DNA of 64,000 nucleotides, from positions 410,001 through 474,000 of the forward strand of contig CAJZBQ010000004.1 of NCBI GenBank assembly GCA_914767885.1, written 5' to 3'. The notes beneath the pieces were generated by a model. That model worked only from the letters and a program-made list of their open reading frames with translations, searched no databases and was not told where the DNA came from. Positions 23,478 through 33,972 of this stretch are shown piece after piece. Source of the DNA: Blepharisma stoltei (Eukaryota; Ciliophora; Heterotrichea; Heterotrichida; Blepharismidae). Each line of letters starts with the position of its first letter. Position 1 is the first letter of the stretch. The position numbers and the translations under genes are program-made.

Positions 23478-25616
23478 ATGGAAACTAACAGTAAAATTGA
23501 GACTTCTTTTAGCTCGAATAGTTCCCCTTATTCATTACATACGTCAAGATTTCCCAATGAATCTGAGTACATCCACGAAAATCTGCAAATCACAAAAGAA
23601 ATGCTTAAAGTGCTTTTGAGCAGTCATTATTTTATTAAATATCAAAACAATGGGCACAGGAGTGTGAAAAGAGTCTTTTTTAATGCTTCACTTCAGAAGC
23701 TTACGCTTGAAAAAGACAAAATGAATTCGAAATTTATTTTTACAAGCGATATTTTGACTTTTGAGAATGGATTTTCTGATCAGCTGTCAAGTGTTTTGGC
23801 AAGGAACGAATTCAGTCATAAAGTGTATGGATTTAAATTAGTCACAAGGAAAAGAATATTAGAACTTAGCTGCAGCAGCGAAGAAGAAAGAAAGGTCTGA
23901 ATTTTGTGCGCAAATCAGCTGGTTAGGATAGTCGGGGACTGAAGCTCAAATAATGGGCTGACTCCCCAAGTAATAAGCAAATTCTTGCTTATTCGTGAGA
24001 TTTTTACCAAGATTGTTAAAAGTAATTTTATATGAATAAATTGAAAATTGCTTGTTGTTAGAGGGTTTCAGATAAAAAGTAAAAAATGTAAATTTTGGGC
24101 ATTTAATATTAAATTTACTACTTAAAATTTTGTGCAAAAAAAACCCCTACTAATAAGAAAGAATTTTATTACTGGGCGAGTAAGAAAGTATTGGGACACA
24201 CTTGCATTAAATAGCCAGTATCAAAAGGAAATTAATATAATGCAAACAATAGTAGCGAATATGAAAATCGAAATGGGGAAATTGCAGCATGAGTTTGGAC
24301 TAAACAAAAATGGGATTGTGGAAGGCGTTTTAAGCGAAACTATCTTGAAAGTTGAAATGAATAATCACAAGGATGATGAAATGGCTGTAATTGACCAGAT
24401 AAAATTGCTTGATGCAGGGACTATCATATTTCACAAAGAAAGATCTGTATTAAATAATTCATTAAAAAGGAATGATAGAAATAATTCAAATCAACTTATT
24501 GAAAGAGAATTTTACTTATTGTATGGAAAACTGTTGAATGATCATATGAAAGATGTAGCGATAATTTGAAAAAATATATTGGATTATATGTGCTTCAAAG
24601 ATCTTTTGTCAATAATGAAAATTAACCACTTTTTTAGAAATCAAGTAAAAAAGAAACTGAAGGTTAAGCTTGATTGACATAAACTAGCATCTGCCGGCCT
24701 CGAGCCTAGAGTGATCAGCTGAAAACTGATTTCAAAATATTTTTATGATCCCTTGCATAAATTTCATTTTGCTTATTTATGGTAAATTGATTTTAAAATG
24801 TCAAAAAAATTTTAACATACCATAGACTCAGTTTTATATATATAATGACATGTCAAAATTTTTTTTGACATTTTAAAATCAACTTACCATAAATAAGCAA
24901 AATAAAATATTACCAATACATTATACAATATGAAGCCCATTAAACTAGGTTATAACTTACACCCTGAAATGATTGAAGAAATTCAAAAAGACGTATACCG
25001 TGGGATGCTTGATAAGAGTAGCGAAATTGAAGAAGTCCTTGTCGCCTTATGTGCTTTGAATCCTGATATCGGGTATTGCCAAGGCATGCAAATTGTCACT
25101 CATTTTTTAATTGGCCTTATTCACAATTCCCACGAGGTGCTTGGGATTTTATTGATGCTAATTAAGCCTCCTTTCTTTCTTGGAGAACTTTGAAAGGATG
25201 GATTCCCAAGACTAAGGCTTGCGATCTTTCAACTTGAGTTTTTATTGAAGTTGAAACTACCAGAGCTATTATCGCATTTTGAAAATATTGATATCAATTT
25301 AGATGTCATTATAGCTCCATGAATGCTTACCGTTTTTACACACTTTATAACACAGCAAAATGCTCCTATAAAAATTGTGCAGTCTATATGAGATTTTTTT
25401 CTGATAAGAGGGTGGCCAGCGCTGATCATGTTTTGCTTGAGTTTATTTCATTTGAGCTATGATGTGGTCATAGGAGCTTCGTTGGAAGATACCTTGGATT
25501 TTTTCACCAACTCAATTCCGTTTGATAAGATCACTGAAAATCTTTCTCGATTTGAAGTTGATATTTCCTTGTTAGATGAACTTGAAAAATTGTATTATTT
25601 AAAGCTAAAACAATAA
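23478..25616 (+). CDS. PH domain + TBC Rab-GAP protein
   Basis: ATG at 23478, 12 bp after PCNA. A PH domain covers about residues 40-150 (SHYFIKYQNNGHRSVKR..RKVWILCANQL). Two IESs (23971-24150, 24758-24910) are removed; otherwise TAA codons interrupt. A helical linker leads to a TBC domain with the arginine-finger motif IQKDVYRG and glutamine-finger motif GYCQGMQ, followed by LIRGWPALIMF and a helical tail. TGA codons at about 24567, 25190, 25319 and 25388 are Trp. PH-TBC proteins bind phosphoinositides and stimulate GTP hydrolysis on Rabs. About 600 residues. Confidence 0.88.
23971..24150. mobile_element. IES (180 bp) flanked by TAATAAG direct repeat
   Basis: TAATAAG occurs at 23971-23977 and 24151-24157. 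Removing one repeat plus the sequence between fuses LTPQVI to RKNFITGRVRKYW and deletes the in-frame TAA at 24121-24123. AT-rich, with a local hairpin at its left end (GCAAATTCTTGC). Confidence 0.72.
24758..24910. mobile_element. IES (153 bp): near-perfect palindromic mini-element
   Basis: TA at 24758-24759 and 24911-24912. Two arms of about 55 bp are inverted copies (ATTTTGCTTATTTATGGTAA..TTGATTTTAAAATGTC). Removal restores the TBC reading frame (DPLH-TNTLYNMKP). Confidence 0.85.
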
Positions 25617-25667
25617 CATAAAATTAACCTTTTCATTTTGATGAAAAATGCAAAAAATAAATATATT

Positions 25668-26921
25668 ATGAGACAAAATAGTTTAACTCGAGAGCAAGAA
25701 GAAGCTTTAATGAACTTCTCAGCAATTACTGAATGTTGGGATTCTACCATTGCTATGAACTTTTTGTTGAAGAACAATTGAGACTTGATGGCAGCTTCAA
25801 ACGATTTTATTTCTCTTTCTACAGTTCCTCAGCCTATTCCAGCGAAACCTCATATTGCAAGTCCTCAGCCAAAACAAAGCCCAGTTCCTCGAGAAATACC
25901 AGAAAGCTCTCCTTCTCCTAATAAATCCTGAAGATCAGCGATTAAAGAAAAGGCCAAATATCTGTCATCAAGCATTAAATCATATGTCTGAAATGTATGA
26001 AACCAAGGTATGCCTGTGGGCATTCGTGGAGAAGAATCATCAAGTGCACGAGCATTTGTTTCTATAATCAAATCCTTTAACACGACTCATCCTCCACCTT
26101 TCAGTCTTAAACACTTGCCTGATATATTAACTGAAGCAATGGTGACTTCTAAGCCTTTATTTCTATTTATCAACTCTTCTAATATTGAAAAGAAATATTT
26201 ATCCGATATCATTTGTCACGAAATCGCTACTGCTTATATATCAGAAAGCTATTTAGCTTGGGGAGTCAATCAGAATTCAGCTGATGGCGAGATGGTTACA
26301 CAGATGCTAAATTTAACAAATTTTCCGTGCTGTATTATTGTACGGGTTTATGATGTAGCGATGCCAATTGTAATTGAGAGATTGGAAGGGATTGTAACGC
26401 TTCAGCAGTACCTAGACTTTTTGGACAGAAATATGAGTCCAATTGCAGCGGATGTTGAAATCCCATCTATTGATCCAGTTTTATACCAAGAAAGAATTAT
26501 TAGGGAGCAGCAAGACCAAGAGCTACGAGAAGCTGAAGCATTGGTCAGAGAAAGGTATAAATCTGAAGAAATTAAAAGAAATCTGCAAAAAAAGAAAGAA
26601 GAAGAAGAGAGGCAAAAGAAGGTTGAAGAGGAAGAAGAAAGGTCAAGAAAGTTAGATCGAATAGGAGAAGAGCCAGAGCTAGGGCCTGATATTTCTCAGA
26701 TCTCAATTCGACTGCCTGATGGAAAAAAGGCTGAGAGAAGATTCCACAAAAGTACACAAGTCGGGGTTTTATATGAGTACATTGAAACTCTTGGAGTAAA
26801 GGATTTTGAAATAGTTGCAGGGTTCCCATCAAAGATATTAGATGATAAATCAGCTTCTTTAGAAACTTCAGGCTTGTTTCCAAAAGCCCTTGTGCACATA
26901 CGAGAAACTTCGCTATTGTAG
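25668..26921 (+). CDS. UBA-UAS-UBX protein (FAF1/FAF2/UBXN7-like p97 adaptor)
   Basis: ATG at 25668. A UBA-like helix bundle spans residues 8-45 (EEALMNFSAITECWDSTIAM..NNWDLMAAS). A thioredoxin-like UAS domain follows (PLFLFINSSNIEKK.., YLAWGVNQNSADGE.., FPCCIIVRV). Then a charged coiled coil (REQQDQELREAEALV.. to EEEEERSRK) and a C-terminal UBX domain (ISIRLPDGKKAERRF..FEIVAGFPSK). TGA is Trp at 25780, 25930, 25990 and 25999. Such proteins link ubiquitinated clients to p97/Cdc48. The UBX loop has FPSK where the p97-binding FPR motif is usual. About 417 residues. Confidence 0.88.
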
Positions 26922-26959
26922 TGATTAATTTTCATTTTTACTAGATTTAAAAATTTCTA

Positions 26960-29900
26960 ATGCAAAATTTATCAAAATTCATTATAAGGCCATCCAGGTA
27001 TGTCTTATGTAGGAATCTTTATTCTTTAAACAGAGATCTAGGCCCAGAAAATTTCATCTTAAAAGGACAAGTATTCACTCGTCGGGATTTCGACTTGCCA
27101 AACACAAGAGGATTAGTTTTAAAATGCAGTTGATTTTTGCCCAAATTTTCCAAAAATACACTTCCATGTATAGTTTATTGTCATGGCAATTGTGGTAGCA
27201 GATTAGACTCACTAGAAATAGCTTATAGATTGTTGGAATCCGACATCTCATTATTTACTTTTGATTTTGCTGGCTCTGGCCTTTCAGAAGGCAGTTATGT
27301 ATCTCTAGGATATTATGAAAGCTGGGATTTAAAATCAGTAATGGACTATATTAGATTAGATTAGATTAACGCTAGGTATTTAAGGTCCCCACTACGTCCG
27401 AGGAAGCATTCTACGGTTTCCCGTATGGTGGCAGAGCGTTCACCAAGCCCGGGCCGAAACCCCCGGTTTCTCGGTAGAGGTATTGTCAAGGGCCGTCTCA
27501 TAGAGGCTTCGCTGACCGCCTCCATTTCCAACTTGGATCGTCGCCTAAGTTTACGCCAACACTGCCGCGTCGTCCGCCAGATCTGCCCATTGAAGGGTAC
27601 CTTTTAAACTGGAGAGACCCCCGTTTAGTCGTCTAACTCGCCTTCCCCTCTTTTCCGGTCATCCCGAGAAAGAACTCAACAGCTTTCGCCATTCGGGCGA
27701 GCCACAAAAGCAGCTTACTCCCCCCCCCCCTCCGTGAGCGAACAAAACCATTAGAAAAATCCCTATTTTTTGGTCAAAAACCCACCCTCCGTGAGCGAAC
27801 AAAAAATTTTTTTACATATAATTTTATATATAGTTTATTATATCTATATTTAATACAAATAAAGAGGATAATATTGAAAAATAATTATTAAGTTTGTTTG
27901 ATATATTATTCAAAGGGTTAAAAAAAAGAATACCATAAGTGAAAAGGTTGAATTTAACAATTTTAAATTTAAGACAAAAAAATGAATAGAAGAAATCGAT
28001 TAGATAATTAACTTCTTCATATTAACTTGATGGCTGAAAATCTTTGGATGATTAACGCCATAAGAACCCGTCAACTCAAATGATTTTCTGACAAGTTGAG
28101 GGCTTACAGCATCTCACGCCTTTGAAGCAATGTTTATCAGTTGCTGGCGATCAAGAGCTTTGAGGTTTCCAGTTCTTTTCGATCTTCTTTCAATCTGCTC
28201 TGTTTTGGAATTTGATTCTGAAATCTGTTGTTTTTGATTTGAAATTTGCAATTACCAGTGCGTCAAGTGGTTGCAAATACTTTGTGCACCCTCCAGGGAT
28301 CACAATTTTGGTTGCATCTAAATCTGAAATTGCATTAGAAATCATGATAGTTTTATGACTTCCAGCCTGATCATAAATCAGCAGTTGGTTTTCTCGTCTC
28401 AATATTGTTCTGAGGTAGTCATTAAGAATCTGGTCAGAAATGTAGCCAGATTTATTTGATTTTATGATGACATTTTCTGGAATATTCAGTCTTTCTCTTA
28501 CAAGGTTCGGGATCTGGCCATTTTTCTCTTGAAAAATGAGCAAAGCAGGCATTTTTTCTCCATCAGCTCTAATCATAAGCATAACAGTGATAAAATGGTT
28601 CATTTTAGCTGATTGAACGCCTAGAATTCGTTGAGTTCCCTTGAAATCATAAGTGAACTTGCTTTTTACATCTCAATCAAATCTCGTTTCATCGAAATTG
28701 TAAATGTTAGATGGAACGAATTGAGGAAGCAATGACGCTAAATCATCTAGGTATTGCCTGACAAGTTCTGCCTCTTTTTCGATTGGCTTAATGCTTGAGG
28801 CATTGATTTTTCTGAAAGATAAACTATTTCTGGTCCTAAATCCTTGCCACCATTTATCTCCACAGCCGAATCGCGCCAATCCCAATTCTGCCGCCAAACT
28901 TTTTGCTTTCTCCTCAATCGTTGATCTGAGAACCTGAATACCTTGCTCACGGATTGCAGTAAACCAATGAACTAGTTCTTTCTCTAGCTCTGGAAATTGA
29001 GTGAAGCTTTCTAATTTTAATTTTTTATCAGATTTTACTGATTTCTTCAACTCATCAAGCTTATTCACCCATTCGGAAATCGAGCTAAAGGAGTTGACAT
29101 GAAACTTTGCAGCAACATCTCTCATGCTCATCTCATTTGGTGTTGAATGTAAAATTCAGCAATTTCAACTTTCTGCCAAATTTCAATGTACTTTCTTTTC
29201 CCTTTGTACATTTTTATTATGATTTATAGAGAATTTGCTTATTATATTAAATAAGAAAATATATAAAATATTTTAACTGAATGCATATATTTATTACTAA
29301 TAGGTTTATTGATTATTAAATTATTGAAAAATTAAGCTGTGTTTTACCTTTAATCAAATGGTATTCTTTTTTTTTTGGGAAATTCCCTTACTCTCCCCCC
29401 ATAATATTTTTAAAATAATTTTCAACTTATAAAAAAATATTATTTTACAATTAAAAATTTATATATAATTTTTTTTAAAAAATAAAAATTAACCCCCCTC
29501 CGTGAGCGAACAAAAATTTTTTGTTCGCTCACGGAGGGGGGGGGAGTTAGACAGGTAAGTCGCCCTGCCTCATTTCGGGCACTCACTGGGCTGAGCGCTG
29601 CTGGCAAAAAGAAGTCACGAGTAACTACCCATGGGTCTGGTCACAAAAACAGCGGCTTTTGCGCTTAGGCCTCTCGCTTCGAGGTCCCAGACGTTGTTGG
29701 GCTAACTCCTGGCTCCAAAAAAACCATGCCCGGATATACATGGGTAGTCACCACTGAGAGGGTGGGTCGGTCGCCGTCCGCCATTTTATGTATATAGTAA
29801 TGGACTATATAAAAGAAAGCGGGCTTGCATCAGCAATTGGATTATGGGGAAGATCTATGGGCGCGACTTCCAGTATTTTATATGGATCCTGTGATCCAAC

Positions 29901-30354
29901 CTTGGCAGTTCTTATTTTAGATTCTCCATTTCTCTCACTTAAGCAAGTAGTTGATGATTATCTTGGTAAATACAATTTCATTCCAAAAAAATTACTTGGA
30001 TTTTTTTGGGATAAAATCAAAAATCACATTAGGAAGAAAGCCAATTTTGACATTTCTGAGGTGAATCCTGCCAAATTCATTTCGCAATGTGAAATGCCAG
30101 CGATTTTTATGCATGGGATTGATGATAAGTTGGTGTCAATCAGTCATGGCAGGATGCTATATGAACTCTACAGAGGAGAGAAGTATTTATTAGAGCTTGG
30201 AGGTGGGCATAACTCAACAAGAGCTCAAAAAGTGATTGACAGAGTTATTGAAATCCTAGTTCAGACTTTCAGCTCGCCTCAGCTGCCTCAAGAGATTCTT
30301 GAAGAATCGATTAAAACTCGGCGGGCTTCAAACATAATTTTTTTTCGAAAATAG
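26960..30354 (+). CDS. Alpha/beta hydrolase, split by a nested 2.46-kb IES
   Basis: ATG at 26960 (MQNLSKFIIRPSRYVLCR..). TGA at 27132 is Trp. The 5' part has the oxyanion motif VYCHGNCGSR and DFAGSGLSEGSYV, the 3' part starts at 29811 with KESGLASAIGLWGRSMGATS (nucleophile Ser in GRSMG), then HGIDDKLV (Asp) and GGGHN (His). Removal of the insert joins SVMDYI to KESGLA exactly. About 330 residues; resembles ABHD13/ABHD17-like serine hydrolases of cytosol or membranes. Substrate unknown. Confidence 0.9.
27716..29547 (-). mobile_element. Pogo-like DNA transposon (1,832 bp) with class A MITE termini
   Basis: TA duplication at 27716-27717 and 29548-29549. Both ends carry the CTCCGTGAGCGAACAAAA inverted repeat, one of them as a hairpin, and subterminal sequence identical in type to the class A MITEs (CCATTAGAAAAATCCC, AAAACCCACCCTCCGTGAG). 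It encodes one transposase on the minus strand. This is the likely autonomous relative from which the MITEs derive. Confidence 0.92.
28000..29211 (-). pseudogene. Pogo/Tigger-type DDE_1 transposase, apparently frameshifted
   Basis: Reading from ATG at 29211 (MYKGKRKYIEIWQKVEIAEF..) a helix-turn-helix begins, but the frame must change near 29131 to continue MRDVAAKFHVNSFSSISEWV. The second DNA-binding HTH (CENPB/Tc5 type) follows, to GDKWWQGFRTRNSLSFRK. The catalytic triad is visible: first Asp in YNFDETRFD, second in LIYDQAGSHKT, third in LQPLDALVIANFKS. TGA at about 28675 is Trp. After residue ..KFQNRAD the conserved C-terminus (IASKAWDAV.., SFELTGSYG) is in another frame, so a second shift lies near 28195. 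Either the copy is decaying or these are sequence errors. Confidence 0.8.
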
Positions 30355-30377
30355 AGCTAGTTATTTGCTATACTAAA

Positions 30378-32282
30378 TTAATGAGCATTAGGAGCAGTAT
30401 AATAAGAATCTTCACAAACAATCATTTGATAAATAAGGGGGATGAACTTGATGTTGGTTGGCCCCAAAATCTCATGCAGCTGCTGGTTTTCTTCGTCTTC
30501 AGGGGGAGGATTCTATATAACATTTACAGATAAGTACCCATAAGCTTGAAAGAACTTTTCAATTCCCAGTTGGTTTTCTAAATAGCATCTCAAGGCTTCA
30601 ATTCGAGCAAACGCAGAATCACCTTCGCTTATGCCAGGCAATGGATTGCCTTCGGGCGTTAAGAAATGGGCTCTTACCCTTTGTGATTCTGGCTCTTCTC
30701 AGTCTTCAGGATCATCTTGGCGAGCAGGCTCTAAGACTTGCCTTAGCGACTTAACAACATCTTCATACCCAGACTCATCTTTAGACACTTCTTTGCTGTC
30801 TTCTTCAAATGCATCAACCTTAGGCGCTCTTGGTCTTGGTCTCCTTTCTCTCTTATTGTCTTCATAAGAGCTATGAGGCCTGCTTTCTTCTCCATTTTCT
30901 TTAGACCCTTCTCTCGATGGGGGAGCGCTGAGCTCTTCTTTTAGCTCTTCGGACTTTCTTCCTTCTACTGGTGGGAGGTTTTTTGCCAAAAAGGTTTTCC
31001 CAAACTCATGCTTGGCAACCGTCTGCGATAAAAGCTGAGAAATCCTTGAACTTAAAAATTCTTTTTCCAATATTCGCTTTATTGATGGGCGCTTGTGAGG
31101 ATCTTTCTGAAGCATTTCTTCGATAAGATCTCTAAGGTTTTGAGAATAGCACGAAGGAATTGATGGATAAGTCCCTCGCAAAATCTTAACGACAAGCCCT
31201 TTCATAGAGCTCGCATCAAATGCATGCCTTAAAGTTACAATTTCATAAAGAATACACCCCAGACTCCATATATCAGATTTTTGGTTATAAGGCTTTTCCT
31301 GACATATTTCTGGAGACAAATAATAAGGGGTCCCAATTGCTGTTTGAGCACAGTCATAAGTGTGCTGGAGAACCCTTGAAATCCCAAAATCACCGATTTT
31401 TATTTCTCCTTTCGAAGTCAAAAATACATTTTGGGTCTTGAGATCCCTATGCAGGATTTTTCTGTCATGGATGTGCTTAATCGCAAGACAGATTTGCACA
31501 AACCAAAAGCTAAGCTAAGTTATAAATTATGCTGGCCATAAGTGTGATAGCAAGCTAGCCTTCATCTCTCAGTAACAAAAAGCCAATCTTCATGAATCTC
31601 AGAGTTCGATAGAGGAATACGAAAGACTGCCATTTTGGATTTTCGACCTGAATTACCTACCCAAGGGATCAGCTCCTATTGCAGAGCCACATTCAGGAGT
31701 CTGCATTGATGGCCCCGATGAGGGAAATCATATGATAGAAAAAATCTGTCTAACTCTTCTGGTAGGGACTGGAAAACCTTTGAGGAAAAATAATACTTAC
31801 CACTTCGGCAAGATTTCCCAAACTAGGAAGCCTACTTTAAAAAGGGGCAGAAGTCCTGCTTCCAACTTTACCAAAATAGGTCCCACCTTCTCTATAGGAG
31901 CGATTGGAGTTTCAATGCCCACCAACGTCACCATTTTATTTCTTTTTGCAAACCAATCAAGAATTAGATTTTCCGGGAAACCTTTGCCTAATTGTTTCTG
32001 TTTAGCTATTTTATTGTACATATCTCCACCATCAGCGTAATCCATGACGATGCAGAGACATCGCTTGTCCATAAAACTTTCACGGTATGTGACAATATAT
32101 GGGTGACGCATTGCTTTCAACACATGGACTTCATTGAGTGCTTCTTCTTTTTGCTTACGTTCCATTCTTGAAACGTCTATTATCTTCATGATGTAGAGTT
32201 TTCTGTCGACTGTACTCTGCACAAGGACAGCGTGGCCAAAGCTTCCTTTGCCAACTATTTTTACTTTCCTGTACTTGTCCAT
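30378..32282 (-). CDS. NIMA-related protein kinase (NEK)
   Basis: ATG at 32282 (MDKYRKVKIVGKGSFGHAVL..). Kinase motifs: Gly loop GKGSFGHA, Lys in YIMKIID, HRDLKTQN, DFG in IGDFGISRVL, T-loop GTPYYLSPEI, APE-equivalent SPE, DIWSLGC. A 450-bp insert at 31507-31956 separates LILDWF from VQICLAIKHIHDRK, a block contiguous in all NEKs. The tail is acidic and Arg/Pro-rich (RERRPRPRAPKVD), with a 15-nt intron at about 30505-30519 before PPPEDEENQQLHEIL. About 480 residues. NEKs act in cilia and cell cycle; this one resembles the NEK1/5 subgroup by kinase motifs. Confidence 0.92.
31507..31956 (-). mobile_element. SINE-like insert (450 bp) in the NEK gene without TA in its duplication
   Basis: Flanks are TTTGCACAAACCAA (31493-31506) and TTTTTGCAAACCAA (31943-31956), an imperfect target-site duplication. 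Tail (AAGCT)n at the left. 5' end in minus orientation begins AAATGGTGACGTTGGTGGG, like other SINE-like starts. The native protein is only restored by cutting inside the duplication, which has no TA. Confidence 0.78.
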
Positions 32283-32973
32283 TTTGAATTTTTAAGAAAA
32301 AAGAGCAGGAGGATGTATAGGAAGCTTATACACTTGAGGTTCAAAATCTGATGTTTTACAGATTGAGTCTCTTAATTTTGGGCAAATGATAAATAGAAAA
32401 TTCAACAAATCAAATAAATTTTTAATCTTCCTCACTTTTATGGAGAGTTTATCAAGCATTATTGTGGATGCAATTAAAAATGCAAATAAAATATATGTTT
32501 ATTTGCGATAAATATATAAATTATGCATACTTTCTTGATACTACTCTTTGTGGAATGCAAACCCATTATAAAATCATTATTTTAGATAAATTAAATCCTC
32601 CAAACAAAAGCTAGTTTTTAATGAATTTTAGACATTTTGCATCTTAAAAAATTAATTTTATAATTTACATTCTACCTATCAAATTCACTTATATCGTATT
32701 TTTATATAAAGTTTAAATACAATTAACCTCCTCTCTTTAAAGAACAAAAAGCTCGCTTGCTAACAAATTGGGGAGTAGTAAACTCCAATCCTTTAGTATA
32801 TTATCAAGCTTAGAGAAAATAAATATACTTAATTATTTACATAAATGAATTTATTAGTGACTTGCTAAATGATATTTTCTTCATAATTAATTTATTTTTT
32901 TAATTTATCAAATTTCCAACTCGGCAAGCTGAGAGTATAATTATAAAAGCCCCTTTTCAGATGTGCTCTTGTA
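32283..32973. other. Intergenic, AT-rich
   Basis: No gene recognised. At 32723-32785 there is a small element bracketed by TTAACCTCCTCTCTTTAAAG and ATTGGGGAGTAGTAAAC, resembling decayed MITE ends; nothing else stands out. Confidence 0.5.
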
Positions 32974-33047
32974 GGTCCCATAGCTCAGCTGGTTAGAGCG
33001 CTGTGCTAATAACGCAGAGGTCGTGAGTTCGATCCTCACTGGGACCA
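32974..33047 (+). tRNA. tRNA-Ile (anticodon AAU)
   Basis: Full cloverleaf: acceptor GGTCCCA paired with TGGGACC, D-arm GCTC..GAGC, anticodon stem CTGTG/CGCAG with loop CTAATAA giving anticodon AAT, T-arm GTGAG-TTCGATC-CTCAC, discriminator A. Internal A box (TAGCTCAGCTGG) and B box (GGTC..GTTCGATCC-type) are intact. No intron. A T6 run right after (ATTTTTTCC) is a Pol III terminator. Confidence 0.97.
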
Positions 33048-33097
33048 TTTTTTCCACTTTTACTTATTTAAAATCTCCTATTTTACTTAATTTACAC

Positions 33098-33366
33098 TTC
33101 GTTAAGCAAAAAAAATCCTATGTTTTAAAACATCTACCTACACCTGCAAATTTTTTTTGTATAAAACACTTTAATATATAAATAATGAGTATTATAATGG
33201 AATCTCTGCTCAATCTTATTATTTTTTAGCAGCCTGCGTTCTAAAGCATTAGTTTTATAATTAAATTAGATTTTTACTTTTAAATATTGATGAATCTTTT
33301 TTTATTTCGAAATATAAAATCAATTACTTCCCAAAAAATGTTTTACCACTCACTCACTGAGGGATT
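33098..33366. mobile_element. Decayed class A MITE upstream of the next gene
   Basis: The core (GAGTATTATAATGGAATCT, AATTAAATTAGATTTTTAC.., TTTTTTATTTCGAAATAT) follows the class A core in order, and the right end CCACTCACTCACTGAGGGATTTAA is a degraded terminal repeat. Ends are approximate. Confidence 0.6.
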
Positions 33367-33374
33367 TAATAAAA

Positions 33375-33896
33375 ATGAGCAAAAACCTCAAAGAAGAGCA
33401 AGATAAATACACAGACTTTTTAGAAAATATCCAGCAAATCTCTGAAGGTCGAGAGGAAGAGTTTAAGAAGGCGCTCCGTCAAGAAGGACAAGAAATCAGT
33501 CAAAACCTTGCACGGCATGCATCATTTTCAGGCTTGAAAAAGCTCGTACAAGAAGTTGAGGCTGAAACTCCTGAAGAAACAGAAACCCTGGTGCTTCTTA
33601 GATCTGTATTATATAATTAGAAAGCTCACCAAAGATTAAAACTTTATGCATGTCTTGGATGTGCAGCATCTTCAAGTATCGCTTGTAAAATATAAGCAGT
33701 GATTTATTCTGATATGTTGAAAACTAAGTGGAAAGTTGTTATGTCGTTGATGGGGATATACTTGGGAGGGATTTACTCGCAAACTGTTAGTAATAAAGAA
33801 ATGATGAGAAGATTAGAAGCACTTGGACCAGAATATCAATTAAGTAGAATAGCCAGGGATGAGGCTCTACAATGGAATATAGAGCCAAATAAGTAA
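33375..33896 (+). CDS. Small protein with one possible membrane segment, unrecognised
   Basis: ATG at 33375 (MSKNLKEEQDKYTDFLENIQ..). Two 15-nt introns, 33606-33620 (GTATTATATAATTAG) and 33685-33699 (GTAAAATATAAGCAG), are removed to keep the frame open. Product about 163 residues: charged helical N-terminus (EEEFKKALRQEGQEISQNLA), then LKLYACLGCAASSSIALIYS, a hydrophobic stretch VVMSLMGIYLGGIY, and a soluble end. No family recognised; it may be a small mitochondrial or membrane-associated protein. Confidence 0.75.
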
Positions 33897-33972
33897 AGAT
33901 AAATGATTATCTTGATAGACAGTCAATTAATTAGAAAAGAATAAAAATCAAATAGCAGAATTATGGTATGGA

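Larger units (their letters stand above)
27337..29795 (-). mobile_element. IES: type I SINE-like element carrying a nested DNA transposon (2,459 bp)
   Basis: 15-bp target-site duplication AGTAATGGACTATAT at 27337-27351 and 29796-29810; tail (AGATT)n at the left, so minus orientation. The SINE body (27370-27715 plus 29550-29790) matches 19060-19690. It is split by the transposon at 27716-29547 at the position GCAGCTTA|GACAGGTAA, equivalent to GCAGTTTAAGCAGGTAA in the uninterrupted copy. Confidence 0.92.

Noticed and set aside
25595-26083. Minus-strand ORFs opposite the UBX gene
   Set aside because: Shadow frames of a gene with clear UBA, UAS and UBX domains.
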